Below, piece by piece: positions 1-14,668 of a stretch of 64,000 nucleotides of DNA. A model generated the notes under the pieces. It was not told the DNA's origin, did not search any database, and was given only the letters and a program-made list of their open reading frames with translations. The first letter of the stretch is position 1. Each line of letters starts with the position of its first letter. The stretch is from positions 124,001 to 188,000 of the forward strand of contig NOWV01000118.1 in NCBI GenBank assembly GCA_003344405.1, in the 5' to 3' direction. Made by a program: the position numbers and the translations under genes. This stretch comes from Trichoplax sp. H2. Lineage: Eukaryota; Placozoa; Uniplacotomia; Trichoplacea.

Positions 1-3000
1 AGTTAAGTATGTATTATACAGTAGATAAATATAATTTTGATGATGTCAAAAAATAATACTTGTCATCGATATCAATATATTACTTCGATTGACTATTTAA
101 AAAAAAATAAAAAAATATACAGTCCAACGATCATGTCAGCATAGAAGGAAGTGATGATGATCCAATTCTTCAACTTAAAAATAGAATAGAGTAAAATTTT
201 GACAATAGATTGATATAGGGTTTTGTCGGTGGAAATGAAAGGTAGGTTGGAGGGAGGGGTAAAGGTGATTCATCATGACTTTGAATGCGTACTAATAATT
301 AATACTGTTAATATATAAGAATAATAGTCGTCAATGGAGATGATAGAATAAAGATGATGAGCATCAATGCATAGAGAGAAGGAGAGAAGAATAGCTGACT
401 ACTAGAAGACAATTGCAAGCCTACTGTACTTGGCAATATTCCATACAAAATGGGGTCGTCCACTATAATGCTGTATTATAATAGTTTCTATAGCTAATAC
501 AGTAAAAGGTAAAATTATGTTTTATTGCATTCAGTTGATAGATAGATCATTTTGCGTTGGAGGAATAGATACCATTTGAGTTAGTACAATGTGTCCATGA
601 AGGTTTATTAATCGATATCGCTATATATAAAACTATTAAAATCGTCGTAAATCATAAATATTATAATAGACTGATTTCTCCAGGAAAAAATAAAATTTAA
701 TGGCAATCTTTATTAGTCGGGCTGAAGTTAGCGATTAATCTTAGATGATTATTATGTACTGTAGACATTAAATACGTGGGTAGCTATTGATACCTGAATA
801 GCATATATAGTATTTTCTTGAATTCATTATTCGACTGCATATAACGTCCATTAATTTGGGCCTTCTTTGGTAAATTTGACATTTCATCCATATATCGGAT
901 GTAAAATTGTACAGTATAATGTCTTGAAGAAGTGCAATCTAACTCATAACTTCTGCCTTACAGTATGCTGCAGTTACCTTGTGTTATACAGTAAATGTGA
1001 TTTTAATAATTTTAGTCTTATATGAGAGGATAACATTAGTTATTACCAATAGTCGTTACTCTGCTGTTTTTTTAGTTCATATATTACTGACACTCTATGG
1101 ATATGATGCCCCCAAATGATACCTATGGTTGAGCTTGTGTCTAACAGATGTAATTATTTAGTTACATTGCTCCTGTGTGTATATTCACACGAACAATTAA
1201 TACTGTATATAGCGTACATACTACCGTGTCATAACTTTACAATGAATTCTCGTAAAATACATATACAGTATATCCTAATTTTTTACAGAGTGCAATCGCC
1301 TTACTGTGCCCAATTAATCTGATTATGGCAGTATATTGCAATGTGCAATACTCATGATCCTAGAATTGTAATTATTGATATCGATAATTTTCGTTTATTG
1401 CTCGTAATCGACCGATTCTGAATGCATTTCAGTTTAATTTTACTTTCCCATTGCTTATTCTTGTGTATTTTCTTACCACTTAATAAATTTATTCATACAT
1501 ATTGCCCACGAGGGTATTATAAGCTCGACGCCAGCAATGATTGGAAATAGTCTAAAATTGCAGTAGTTCAGTAAGCTACCCAGGATGTTTCAACATGCTC
1601 ATACGAGATATATATATATAGTTTAAATGCTCACAGGTCGGCACAAATTTAGAATTATACCCTTTAGCATGCAGGATTTTAATCAGAGAATTGAAATTTA
1701 AAAAATAATAATTAACCATATCGCTTTTATGCACTGCTTTTAAATCAAATAGCATAAAAATGATTACCCTGAAGGCCATAATGGTGAACAGTAAAGAAAG
1801 TATCTATTTCTCTTACGTACTGAACTGTAATCTATGCTGTCATAATAATATATAACAGTTAAATTAATGTTAATTTAGGTTACTGCAATGATGGAGTCTT
1901 CTCTGAGTGGTCTGATGATATAATTATTGAATAATGATTTTGTAGTGAGGTTTCTTTCATGAATATTGTTTGAATCTCCATTACATAAACCTACGCTAAT
2001 ATCTTTTGCTCTATATTGCGGCTCTGTTTTACGGATATACTGTATTAATCTCTTTAGCTAGTCATAACCCGTACACGCGTAGTAAACTGAAGTATTTGTG
2101 AACAAGATCAATCTTAACTTGGACTATTGTTAATTTACGATTATTTTATTTCTATGCCTTAGATACGGCATATAGTAAAATAATTAATTACTTTGCTATC
2201 AAACCTCTGTACTTGATAGCAGGACGTGTAATTGATATGGCAAGCTGGAGTTATAATCTTTTGTATGGGCTATTACCGTAGACTATGCAGTTAGCGCATT
2301 TACTAGCGATAGTATCAACAGAACTGTTCAAAATTAAGTGATAACAGATACATCGCAAGTGCTTTCTAGCGTAAATCGATAGATGGTAAATTATCTTCTA
2401 CTTTATTTACGATTATTTGGTAATCTTAAAAGATCCGATAATAGCTGATTATTTGAGGTCAAAATATGAACAATTATAGTACCGTAGCGCAAAAGTCAAA
2501 AAAATTTGATTTTAAAAGATCGCTAATATGCTTCACTTCATCGTCTAGTTTTTATATGCGTCTTTCAGTATATTAAATATTTTCATTATTCTAAACATAT
2601 TGTAGATTTATTTCTACTCGTGTAGGATCTGCATGGCCAATTTACTATATAACTTATAGAAGTGTTTTTCCTTACAGTGACAAAAGAATTATTGTCCAAA
2701 GAATTTACGATATATCTGTGCCATTTTAACACTTAACGGACTATATAGTGTACCGTATAAGATATCATTCTATTAACTTTAAGATAAAATGGGAACAATT
2801 TAGAGAAATAGCGATGCTTAATAAGAGCTCATACAACAGATAAGCATATTCCCTGAATATTGTAGCTACTTAGTTACTAAATTAGAAATCACAAGAATGA
2901 AAATGTGGAATGTGCAATTCTGTGATTAATTATACTTTCCTTACCTTTTATCCATTCTTTGATTTTAAGGATGAAAAATTTATATTAAGATTAAAGCTTC

Positions 3001-6000
3001 ATCTTTACTTGGTGTACAGCATAGAATGAAAGTAATTAGTTTTCCTGAGCTCAATTACGGTAATAATATAAATATATCTATGGCTCGATGTCCAGTAGGT
3101 TAATGAGATACATGTTTTATGATAACTTCTTGGCCAACAATCAGTCTACATTGCCTGCTTTGCAATGCCCTATATCTCATGCAGATATCAAATGTAATAA
3201 AAGAAAAGCAATATTATACGCTGCATGAACTTTTAATATTGGATGTTTGTTGATTTTGATCTATTCATTGTCTATAATAGATATGTATAGGCTACTGAAT
3301 GAAAATCAATTGTAATGGATAACAATTATTATATAGGGTAGGCGGCGCTCCTACAGCAACATCCAATGGCTGTCATAAGATAAAATTATCACTTTTGACC
3401 GCACTACTAATATCTAGCACGTGTTGTTGGGGTTGCAATTATTTCGATCAATAACTGTCGATAATCAATCTTGATTTGTACAGTATTTAGGAAACTTTTG
3501 TGTCCGATACTGATTCTGTTCCGAGGCAAATTTCTCAAACAACAGTTGGTGGAAATAATATTGGGTAGTTGGACCAATTACGATGCATTTAGTTACTTTA
3601 TGCTACGGCAATAAGACAATTGCATTTCTACCAACTTGCAGCTCGAAAAGGGCTTAACGTTTTCCTTTTGGTAGGTGTTACGGAGTAAACAAGAGTGTAC
3701 ATGTTAGCATGTCTCGCTATAATAATACGTTTGGTCATCAAAGCTGTTACACAGCTTCTACTTTTTGCTTAATGGAAACATTGTCTAGTAATCTTTCTTA
3801 AGGTTTAAATGCTATATTAGTGAGTTTCTGATCAAGCTAAGATACAAAGATTCTTACGATGACTAAATATAGCTTTAACTCCAGCATCGGTGCCATCATT
3901 GCTTTTAAAATTTACAATTACAATGCACGCAATAGTAATTTTTTGCAGCAAACGGATAAGTTTAGTTCCGGATTTTATGCTTGGGACATCATACTTTTAA
4001 GGTATTCACTTGCGTAAAACATTTTTCTTCAGCAACAGTGATTATCGTCACTGCAAGAAAAATTTTTAATTAGTACTAAATTACCTTCAACTTGAGGTTG
4101 TGCTATAATAATCAATTATTGATGGCGATATACTGTAAAATGTTTAATTTTTGCAGTACGTATTACACCCAAAATTTCCGATTACACTTGCGAGACATTT
4201 ACTGAAATGAGTTTTAGTTCCAAGAGCAACTTCTAGCTCCATATTTTGGCTAATACTGTAAATCTTTTCTGTCTAGTGTCTAATTTTTGTTTTGATAGAA
4301 ATTAGAAATTGAAAATGAGCGCTTTCTTTGCGCTAAGCTAGTTATCCAGATTGAGTTGTTATTGTTATTATTGTTGTTGTTTTTTCGTTGTAATTGACTT
4401 GTTTTTCTTGTCTCTTATACTGTACCGATAATAAATCTATGCTGTCTTTATTTGGGCAAGTTTACAATTTTTTAATTGTCGCTAACGGTGACACTACGGT
4501 TAACATCGATCGCCACCTTCTACACCTTATTATAACTTGGCTATGGTTGCTTGTTCTGAAAAGTAAACCATAAATGAAGGCCATTAGTTGATATTCGTTA
4601 CGTTGTAAGATTATTCACTGATGAATTAGTGGAATCGTTAGAAATTAGAGAGGTACCATTAAGTAATTATTTCTGTATTTTATTTTAACCCAACTAGTTA
4701 TCGTTGCTGAAGTACGCTTATGCAGAAAAGATGGATTAGCTCGATTTTGGCTTATTTTAATTGAAATACCTTGTCCTATATATTATTACTTATGCATTAA
4801 ATAGATTCGTGAATGGAATCTCGATATGCTTATTGAAATTTTATTTTATATAATTTTATTTATGTCTTTTTACATCAGTAATTTAGCATAGATGGCGCTG
4901 CTTAACAGCCTAGTATGGTTGTTACGGCCAAGCTACTGTATATAACAGATAACAATGCATGGCCAATCGTGTTCAAATTGAGATATTAAAAGAACTAATT
5001 TCAATTCTGTCTGCTGAGGAATAAAATTTAAAAGTGTTGTGGGTATAAACGCTGTCACAGCGTAAAACGGCAGTAAGATAGGTCACGCAGCTCTAGAGTG
5101 TAAGAAAATGCTACCTTTTAGGATGTATAAATGTACATTCTTGAAATTACTAGGTCAAGCTGACACATAGAATAGCTAGCCGTTGTGATAATTTCTAGCT
5201 ATAGCGGGCCATTAGTGGCATAGTCCGTATAGGTGAAAATAATAAAATACTGGCCCGATTATAGCCAAAGGATTAAGTAGCGTGATATTTTGCGTTAATT
5301 ATGCATTCACTAAAGGATGATGTATAACTAACGTCTTGGATTAAAATATTAATATTATATTATGAATTATTTATCTGTTCAATACGAATTTTACACTACA
5401 GATGAAATTCTAAGCAGAATATGAGGAGGGATATAATTCACGTTTAGATGATTTATTAGTATTAAGCTTCTTATGTTTTCTTTAGCGCTAGCATTGGCGC
5501 TTCGTGTTATTATTTTATACATAGAGGGTCCAGTGTGCATTTCTGTAACTAAGGAATAAAATAGCTTAGCTAGTAATAGCTGACAATGTTAGGTGTTAGT
5601 GTATCTAACACTTTGTAACATGTAGGGAGATTTTTTAAGAGGAATCTTGTAGTATATTGTACAAAATATCTTTATTCTATGGATAGATGTAGTTTACATC
5701 ATGTAATTGCTACAAAGAGTGAGATATTAGCTAATAAAGATAATGACAATGCAATTTTGTATTGATGTATCTATCAAGTTCGTATATAAAAATAAATTTG
5801 CACGCACAACTGATATGGCCTTAACCATATTAAAATTTATCTTAAAATTAGATTTTTACTAAACGTGATAGTTTATGAGAATAATGGAAGATTTAATTGT
5901 CATTCGTAAATTATTGTATCAATATTACATATTATTATCATACGTAATTGCAAATCATGTGCTCTTTATGAAGTAAAGACTGAAAAGTAAACTTTATCAT

Positions 6001-7035
6001 AACTGCTGTGATTGAATACAAGCTGTGTTTGATATCCCACCGAGAAACGTATTAGAAGTTACCGTGATTAATTGGCTATTTAACGAAAAAAATGCTACAG
6101 TTTTAATTATGTTGTACATTGCTGTATGCGCTATATACAGTACTTGTGTATTGAGTCTTGTTAACGTTGATCGCTTTTGATCGTGAGTACAACATGCGTT
6201 AATGAACTATGACAGCAATGCTTGTAGTTGGAAGTTATGAATTTTACTGCGATCAAAAACATAGACTGCACGATTAATGTGTGACTTCTACGTGAATATG
6301 CATATTCGTATGCATATTTACTTACTTTTATAGTGTTCTTCGTAATTAAAGCATGGACGTAAGTGAGTGTTGCGGCAAAATGCTGCTGTTACTTTTATTA
6401 TAGTTACACAAGCGGTATTATCTCGTTACGTAATCCATAAAAAAAATGCGGTAGACGTTCAAGTTATAGCTCATTGTTGGCGCCATCGTTCATATTAGTT
6501 AGCTCTTAGGCCGGTTCTTAAGCACAAATTCATTCGCAAGAAAGGCGATAAAACATTTTTATCATTATAAATTAGTTTCCATGATTTATCTTTCAAAGGA
6601 AACAATAAGTCATTGCATTTGTTACATTCTTTGGTAGTCATTCTCTTATTTTATCAAACAGACACCATATAGTACCAGGAGACCAGTACATCATTTCATA
6701 ATCAAAATAATAGTTATTTTGTTGTATGTGATATGTACAGTACAATTCGAAAATATAATTCTTCTCTTAGATTGTTTATCGTTTCACTTAAAGAATCATT
6801 TTAAAAAGTCACGCTCAATCTATTACAAATAACCACAAAACATTCAGCAACCAATGTCTATGACGTTTTCTAACCAATAGTATTCACATAATAAATTATA
6901 CATTTACCGTGAAGATGACAAGTAAATATCATTGACCTCATTACGAATTTCAGGAGTTACCTACAAAACAGTACTTTCAAATAAATTATTTTCTAATAAT
7001 AGACTAAATATTTGTCAAACGACTCTCCGCTTGTG
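1..7035. other. gene-free AT-rich stretch
   Basis: I see no exon with a recognisable protein family and no long open frame (the longest is under 70 codons). The DNA is AT-rich and scattered with the words TACTGTA and TACAGTA, plus a short GTT/ATT-rich run near 4350-4390. The PNUTS stop codon lies just to the right, so the right edge probably includes its 3' UTR. No tRNA or rRNA signature was noticed. Confidence 0.6.
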
Positions 7036-10000
7036 CTATAAATATGGACTATTGACACCAGGATGAAGGAAGGAGCATTCATTCCCATAACGGCAGTGGC
7101 CTTTCTTTATAAAATGGCGACAAACCCTATTTTCTGTTAGAAGAATTAAAATCATTATCGAACTCGCTAAAAACTATAGTTGGAATGTTACTGCAAGCTA
7201 ACGTAAGTAATACGGAGCAGTTTTCGTACCTCCTGCATCTCCTCCGCCTCGGCCTCCTCGTCCTCCTCGGCGCCCTCGACCCCGTGGGTGGTGTCCACCT
7301 CTACCTCGATGGCTTGGTACTGGAGCCGGCCCAATGGATGCAAATTCCTCGTTTGGATAAGAACCATATTCATCTTCAAATGGAGGCCTATCTAAGTGAT
7401 CTGCTGGCATACGAGGCCCTCGGGGAGGATTCATCCCTCTCACTGGGGGACCTTCAGGACCTGGAGGGCCTCCACGCCAATGGTGCATTCTTGGGCCACC
7501 TCTTGCACCAGGGAATCGTTTACCTCGCATTGGTGGACCATGGCCGACAAATCGATCCGGAGGTTGATCTGGGTGATCGTGCGGATAATTATAGTAGTGT
7601 GGGTCCTCTTCAAACTCATGATTTAACTCTTCATCCTCATATTGTGGAGTTACACGATCACCTAATTCAGGCGCATATTGTTCATCCTGATAACCTCCGG
7701 TATGCATCATTTTAGCAGCTAGTTGCACGGCTTTTGCAGCACCGGTATCTGAGCTTCCATGTGTCCTTAGCGATGACGCAGCTGAGGTAATAAGGTCTGC
7801 TATTTCAGGAGGGAGTGAATACCTACCAGCATCTGTTGATGCAAGTGACGAACCAGCTTCAGACAGATCCAGATCAGGATCAGGAACAGGAATTAAAGGA
7901 ATTACTGTTGGATCTTTCGATGAAGTAGTAGAAGGTAGATCTTCCAAATCCGGTTCTGCAGGATTATCAGATACTCTATCCTTAGAGAAAAAAATCTCCG
8001 CTAATACTGTCTGTTCTCTCTTTTCCTAGATAAACAAATGTTTTATTCCAACTATTAGTTATTTAAAAGGCTCACAATAGCGTGCAATGCATGTATACCT
8101 GCGCTACGCATTCATCACTGTGAACACGTCGGTCGGTTATTTGTCCCCCTCTACCTGAGGCAAATTCAATTAAAGCTGGCTTACTCCAAGCAATTGTTTC
8201 CTTCATGTTATCTACCACTTGAAATTTCGCATTCTGAAGTGTTTGTCTTTCTCTCATCATCTCCATGTATTGCGCATCGTGAAAGCTATGAGAACGAACA
8301 TTGACTCGTTCACTTTCATCTAGTTCGAAATAACGAAACCTCGTTAAATTTGGCTCAGAAGCCCAAGTAACCCTTTTTTTTTTCTTTCCAATTTTAACCG
8401 GTTTCATATTGTTAGAAAGTTGATCCACTGGATCAACAGTTTTCTCTACTGTGGCTTCTGATTGAATAGGCTGAATGGTCGGTTCGCTAATAGTTGGAAA
8501 ATTAACTTCATGATCAGGTGAAACTGACTGGGAAGGAAATCTGAGAGCAAGAGAAAATGATAATATAATTAAAATTATAGTTGTATTACTGAAGATTAAG
8601 TTGACTTGATTACTTACGTTTTGTCTACAGGGGATGTAGCAGTTTGTGAAGGTAGTTGGCCGCTTTTGATAGTAGATAACTGAGCTTTCTTTGCACGCTT
8701 TTTACTAACGGAGACAGATAAAGCGTCCATGAAGGAACTACTATCAGTAATCGTGGTTGCAAGAGTTGCGGCAGTAGACTTTGGCTTAGTAGGAGGAATG
8801 TTGGCTGTCATTATCTTCGCTTTATTTGATATTGGTACTTTAACACTGTAGATAACGAAATTTTGGTAAATAATTACATCTAAGTCAATGAAACTGCTAG
8901 TGTTGTAGCACTCACGGTTGCTTTCTAATTTGATTGTTATTTATCGTAGAGTCGTTGGGTGATTCTAGTTTTACACTATTGCTATTGGGTACTTTCGTAA
9001 CATTACGGGCTTTCTTAGCAAGTTCATTATCATCTTCTAATTTCTCTTTTTTTCTTTTCATAGATGAAACGGTATCTTGAACTAGATTTAAACATTAGAA
9101 GTTTATCATCTTACCGCAAACTATGACTTGTGTATCATATTTTCAGAGATACAATATCGCCGACTTACCACCTGTCTCTTTGCGGACTACTTCTTTCCAT
9201 TGTTCCAAAATATCAGTTGCTACATCTTTTACCTCTATTTAAATTATCATAATTGTACATATACATATAATATTGAGATAGGTTGTTACATAATAATATT
9301 CTTACAGTAACAATTTCTTATACTGGCAGTGTTATATACCTGGAGTATGTTTAATTAAGCTTTTTACAGTCTTCCCAGCATTACCCTGAAAGAAATATCA
9401 ACACAGTAAATATTGCTTCGTAGTAAAGCATAAAATGTCTATGATTCAGATAATAAATAATAACAGTTTTAGTATATTTTACCTGCTTTAGAATATTTAC
9501 AGATACAGGTAAATATTTTAGAACCTAAAGGAGGGATAATAGAAATTTTACAGAGATTACACTGTGCATACTCTGTAGTCATTACATTCGACTATAAAGT
9601 AATATAACGTGGTATACTCTCTTACTGATAAAATTTTCGAAAGTAAACACGTATCGTTGGATTCTTTAGCCTCATTTAACCACTTATTTAAAACTTCCCA
9701 TCCACCTGCTGTAACAAATCTATACATAAAATACATTGACATTAGTATGTATTAAGTATTAGGCTCGTTTAAACCTTGGAACACATTATTTGATTACAAA
9801 TTCAGTATCAAATGGATATTAATTGCTACGATACCGACTTTTCTAATGTTTTCCGATGGTCTGACGTCGCTCTAAGAATATCCAAGTATACACATTGACT
9901 CATCGTCTGTGTAGCATCTTTCATTAAACTAGAATAGTTATCTCCAAGTTAGTATATACTTTCCAAGTCAAAGTGTGGATCAATTTAACACTGCTTACGT

Positions 10001-10381
10001 CGATAATTATAATTACCGTTATACAGTCTTACTGGAAACGTATATCTAGTGGTAGATTTAGTGAACTAATCCAATTAACTGATTTACTTCTTAGATTGCA
10101 TTTCTGAATTATTGTTATTAAATCGAAGCAATTGAGATTACCTTATTATTCTGACAACTTCTTGAGCACTCTTTATACATCCGGAAGTTCCTAACATTGA
10201 ACTTAAGGCGTTTAACAACGCTCTCGGATCTCCCCCAGAGGCCTAACGTGAAGTCATAAAAGAAAACCAAAGTTAGGGTTAGCAATTTTTTATTTGATCT
10301 ATGTTTCATGCACTCTTTGAAAGAGAAAGTTAAAGCCTAGATGATTGTAAATAAGTCGGTTGTACTAACCATGTGCACCAT
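7036..10381 (-). CDS. PPP1R10: PNUTS homologue (PP1 nuclear targeting subunit, PPP1R10)
   Basis: Twelve coding exons rebuilt by splice sites and phase: 10381-10370, 10242-10142, 9928-9839, 9719-9626, 9524-9483, 9385-9340, 9234-9169, 9081-8916, 8845-8618, 8540-8099, 8025-7230, 7133-7036. Together they give 2,181 nt (726 aa). Residues about 5-150 match the PNUTS N-terminus and its TFIIS/LW-type helical domain, for example FVTAGGWEVLNKWL followed by LNEAKESND. Residues 338-341 are RVTW after a lysine run, the PP1-docking RVxF motif, followed by the family's FELDESERVNV stretch. An RG/GGRGG-rich region follows. The last exon encodes a CCCH zinc finger, CRHFIKKGHC onward (C-x8-C-x5-C-x3-H), and stops eight residues later, as in vertebrate PNUTS. 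In animals PNUTS holds PP1 on chromatin with WDR82 and TOX4 and controls Pol II termination. The four-codon first exon is the least certain part. Confidence 0.93.
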
Positions 10382-13300
10382 ATGTTATAATCACGGCAGC
10401 TTCAACAATTATTATAGTTAGTTTTTATCTAAGCGGAAAAGAAAAATCAACTAGATAAATATTACCAATTAAACTATAATTATTATTTTTATAGGTACTG
10501 TGCAATTTAGACCGTATAAGATTGAATTATGACTCGAAACGCTAATAACCGAGCTAGTACTAGTAAATTTTACTCAAATGCATACATAACGATTAAATCT
10601 AAATCATTATTAAAGATGTAATGCGTTCATATAGGAGAGTACTGCATTTTCACGCGGTTGATATGCGCAGCTTTTCAAGGTTGAAATTTGCATGTCGCAT
10701 ACTTTGCAAAAAAATGATTCGGTATAGTCACTACTACGCAATGAGGTCTGCCAATTATTCTCTACTACTAACATACAATTATTACACAATAATTGTACAT
10801 GCTGTATCGAAGGGTTGATTTATTTATCAAGTCACAGCATTACTAGGGGATCGTTTCTTATAACCTACTACACGAACGTTTTTTTAATTTCCCATACTGT
10901 ACTGTAGAGTAATTGGTGTTCATGTGGAAAAGACGATTTGCGACGTATCGCGTTTTCCATCATTATTGCGCTTACTACACACGATTACAGTACATTATTA
11001 TTGTATGTGTTATAAGCATGAAAGTGATACGTCTTCAATTATCCATCGGAGATATCGCATTTTATCATTTCATCTCAAAGTTAATAATTTACTGACTGAG
11101 CACGGCACGCTTATCTTCAATGCAAATGGTAGTGTCATTGTCCTGTTGATGGGTTTCGAGGTCAACTAAGCGTTTAGGTCGAATGGTGTATTTTATAAAG
11201 CGCAGTTAATGGAATACAGTCACTGATACAATAGTCCGTGGTGGTAGAAACAGAAGAGAGTGGCAAAAAGTTCAACATGTAGTATTATCAACAAGAGCCA
11301 TACTGCCAACTGCACACAGCAGAAATTAATCGAGTACTACAGAAACAGCAGGGATGCTGGATTGAAAGAAAACGATGATACTGTTTGTATGTTCAAAGTT
11401 GTCAACATAGTATACCGCACTATACAATTCTACAGTCAATTCCTACCGACCCCTGTGGTCTCTGCTGCAAATGACGGAGTAGGAGTGATACTGTTACAAG
11501 GTCATCTACTGTACAGTACTCCCATCTGTACATAAAGTACTGTACACTGTATAGTCGAGTACTGCATACTGTGATGCAGTAGCAACATAAAAAGGATGTC
11601 TGTCCGTCAGTGCAACACATTGCTGAAGGGCACAAAAAAATGGACTAGAAACAAAACAATTTAGTGGAGTAGAGAATAGCAAATTGCGCCGCCTATGAAA
11701 TGATATAATACCTGGTATACTAGAAAAAGATCGTTTCTTAGTAGCCCTTGATCGTAGTAATTACTGATACTGACTTTCAATAAATAAATAAAACGGCTGA
11801 AATAAGAAAATCCCGTTTGTACTACAAAGTCTAGCGAAGTTATGATGTAATAATAGAACAGTATCTGGAAATACTACATATGTGCCATATACTCTGTACT
11901 GTAGTGTTGTAGTTGCACTGCATCTTTAGCAAATTGTATAGGTAGGCAAAACTAATCAATGGCTGAATCATGTACAGTATATATATATATATATATATTT
12001 TCTATACGTCTTGCGGCCTATATTACAGCCTACAGAAACAACTTTTGGCAATGTAAAATTACTTAAATAGCTAAAAGATATTTGAATTACATGTTATTTC
12101 AGATGTACGCGGGTTATTACCGTACTGGCTAAGAAATCCTTGCCACGCGTACTCATCTGTCATAACGCTCAATACTGTATTCTATAACGAACTGAGGAGG
12201 AAGATACCGTGCCTCCTCAGTCTTGACTGTATTTCAATCGACATTGAGCAGTGTAATTAAGACATTCTAAACCTTGAATCATTCACTGAAATGGCCTTTT
12301 CCGGTTGCGCAGTAGTCAATAACTCGAACGGCACCTCTCAGTCTTCATTTCTCGTATTCTGACCAGTAAAGTGCAGAATTACTCCCTGCACAACTTTTTC
12401 CTTTAGAAAGTGCTAAAGCCCTATTGACCGAATGACTATATACTTTTACGGTATAAATGTCCAGTACAACTACCGCAAGTATTCTACACCAACGTAGCAA
12501 ACTTGCAATTTAATGATCATTTATCTTAAAAAGCATTTTCATGATAGTTGTCCCAATCCGTAGTGACGCACTCCCTGCTTCCTACTTGGCTTATACATAC
12601 GCCTTTGATATAATTAATTAATTGTCAGCTAAAACTTCAACACGAGGTGCAGTTTCTATCATCACAATGGAATAGTGTACTGTATATGGATGGAATTAGT
12701 GTTATTGAATCAGTAGTGTAATAATACTACGGCATGGTAATCAATAGTTGCTATCTACCGTATAGTGGTACTGTATAACAAGAAGGTCACTGCCGTTTAC
12801 TGTATCACTATGGAATGGTATCTTCCAATGCCCGTTTTAGCGTTAATCGTTTACAGGCGGCCTATGCTTGCCTCTCTTATTACTCTGCTATAGATAGGGA
12901 TAACTAACATCAATCGTTCATAGCGGTAGATGATCTGTTCAACCGCCATTACGTGAAGTTGGAAATATTCATGGAAATAGTAAGAAATAGGTAAATTAGT
13001 GATGCGTGCGTGTTTTACCGTGGTGATACAGTAGAAAAATACGTATGGTTAATATAGCATATCGCGTAATATCGTCTATGAAAGCGATCATTTTTAAGCT
13101 ATTCGTAGCGTAAATTGATAGTACTTTTTAACTATTGGCGATGATTCTCAGGATTTAGTATTGTATTAATGGAGGAAGAGGTACAGCAGCGTCGGAAAGT
13201 CCTGTTGTTGTTGTGCCTAAAATAGACCGAATGAATGATAAACGCCAACTTCTAAATGGAAGAAAAGAGCAAGAAGTTCTTAACGCACATCATGACAATC

Positions 13301-13500
13301 GTTTGGAGGAAAAAATGACACGTTCTCCATTGGGAGTTGCGATAGACTAAAAAACTCAACTTCAAATATGAACTGTACAGCACAATTACCTTGAAATGTT
13401 AGTCAATTTGTAATTTTTCGCCGTTGGAATAGCAGGCAATCAATCAACGCGTGCTTTTTTTTTCTGACGCGTTTTACTTTCTTTTTTTTGGACACAGCCT
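10382..13500. other. intergenic DNA, no gene seen
   Basis: Upstream side of the PNUTS gene. I find no supported exon. The stretch has frequent TACTGTA/ACAGTA words, short GTAC-rich palindromes near 11510-11560, and a TA dinucleotide run at about 11976-11998. Any PNUTS promoter would lie near 10.4 kb, but no core element is clear enough to name. Confidence 0.5.
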
Positions 13501-13585
13501 GGAAAACATTAAAAAAAGTAGATGAACCGTGCACGTAAATCTTGAATCCCTGAGAAGTAAGCAAATTGTCCAATTATATAGGCAC

Positions 13586-14165
13586 TGTATAGACCGTCAA
13601 GTACAGTACCGTAGCCTAAAACGGCGTTTATGGTACAGTACACAGGACAGTATGGTAGAGTGTGAGTTCCATATGGGGACTTTGGAAAGTTCCGTACAGT
13701 ACTGTACAGTACAGTACATGATGATAACATTGTACTGTAGGCTTCTTCTGCAGTACAGTACACTGTACTGTACAGTACAGTACCTAAATTTCCAAAAATA
13801 TACTGTAGACGCTGTCTCTTCCAGTACTGGAACAGACTACGTAGAATACAGTACAGTACTGTACTGTATATCAGCCTCTAACTGTAGTCTCAGCATGTAC
13901 CAATGTGATTATTTTCGATGTCTCCCCTTCGTTCCAAAATTAAAGTTGTATTCCGTTAAAATTCCTGTACAGTATTTACATATACCCGTAGAAATTAGGC
14001 TACAACCAAATATAGAAATTATCCAGTTTGGGCCTGATTTAGCTTATACAATTATATGTTTTCAGGGTGCCATCGAAAATAATCACACTCAATACAGTAC
14101 AGTACATTATAGTACACAGTATTCATTCAATTATACTAACTTGTACTGTACAGTACAGTACAGGC
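13586..14165. repeat. cluster of GTAC/TACTGTACAGTA palindromes
   Basis: This 580-bp segment carries many blocks built from ACTGT and ACAGT around GTAC, among them 13693-13717, 13749-13783, 13849-13870, 14093-14106 and 14140-14163. Each block is its own reverse complement over 10-30 bases, so the strands can fold into hairpins. Open frames through it on either strand are rich in Tyr-Ser-Thr-Val and Cys-Thr-Val because of the repeats, not because they are genes. Confidence 0.8.
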
Positions 14166-14668
14166 TAGTAGCTTAAAAACTTTACTGTCACCGTACTGTA
14201 GCCAAGTTATTGTGTGCATATTTAAACGTCTCTCCCTCCTTACTTTACCTCTAGTGCTGGCTATTTATGGAAACTGCGCCTAATTCGAAATTGAATCAAA
14301 GCTAGTAAACAGCAATTTTGGTGCTTTGGCGGTATTAAAAGTAGCGGCAGTCCTTATTGAGTATCGCTAGCTGTAGCAAAGAGTTAATGGACAGTTCTAT
14401 GGAGGTATGCACACTGCAGTAAAATTAGAAATATTTTGTTATTTTGCACTTGTATTGACGTGGAGACTCTTGGTTGACAATATTGTGCTGTGTGCAGACT
14501 TGACAATGGACAACAGTTTACGTTCTTGATAATTAGCTTAAAGCAGGATATTGATATTAATAGACTGTATAAGAACGATTTCTCTTCTTTGTATTTAGCC
14601 TATTTCTGAGGTGGTCATGTAAAAGTCAAACAGCAAAATCCAAAATTGATCCAGTAAAATAGCAACGT

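Noticed and set aside
7185-7715. 176-codon plus-strand frame over the PNUTS 3' part
   Set aside because: Antisense of the RG/Pro-rich exon 8025-7230, which is supported by splice sites, phase and family similarity.
13529-14176. 215-codon plus-strand frame rich in YSTVQYCTVQY
   Set aside because: Produced by the ACTGT/ACAGT palindromic repeats; no stop arises in that frame of the repeat, and there is no domain or conserved composition.
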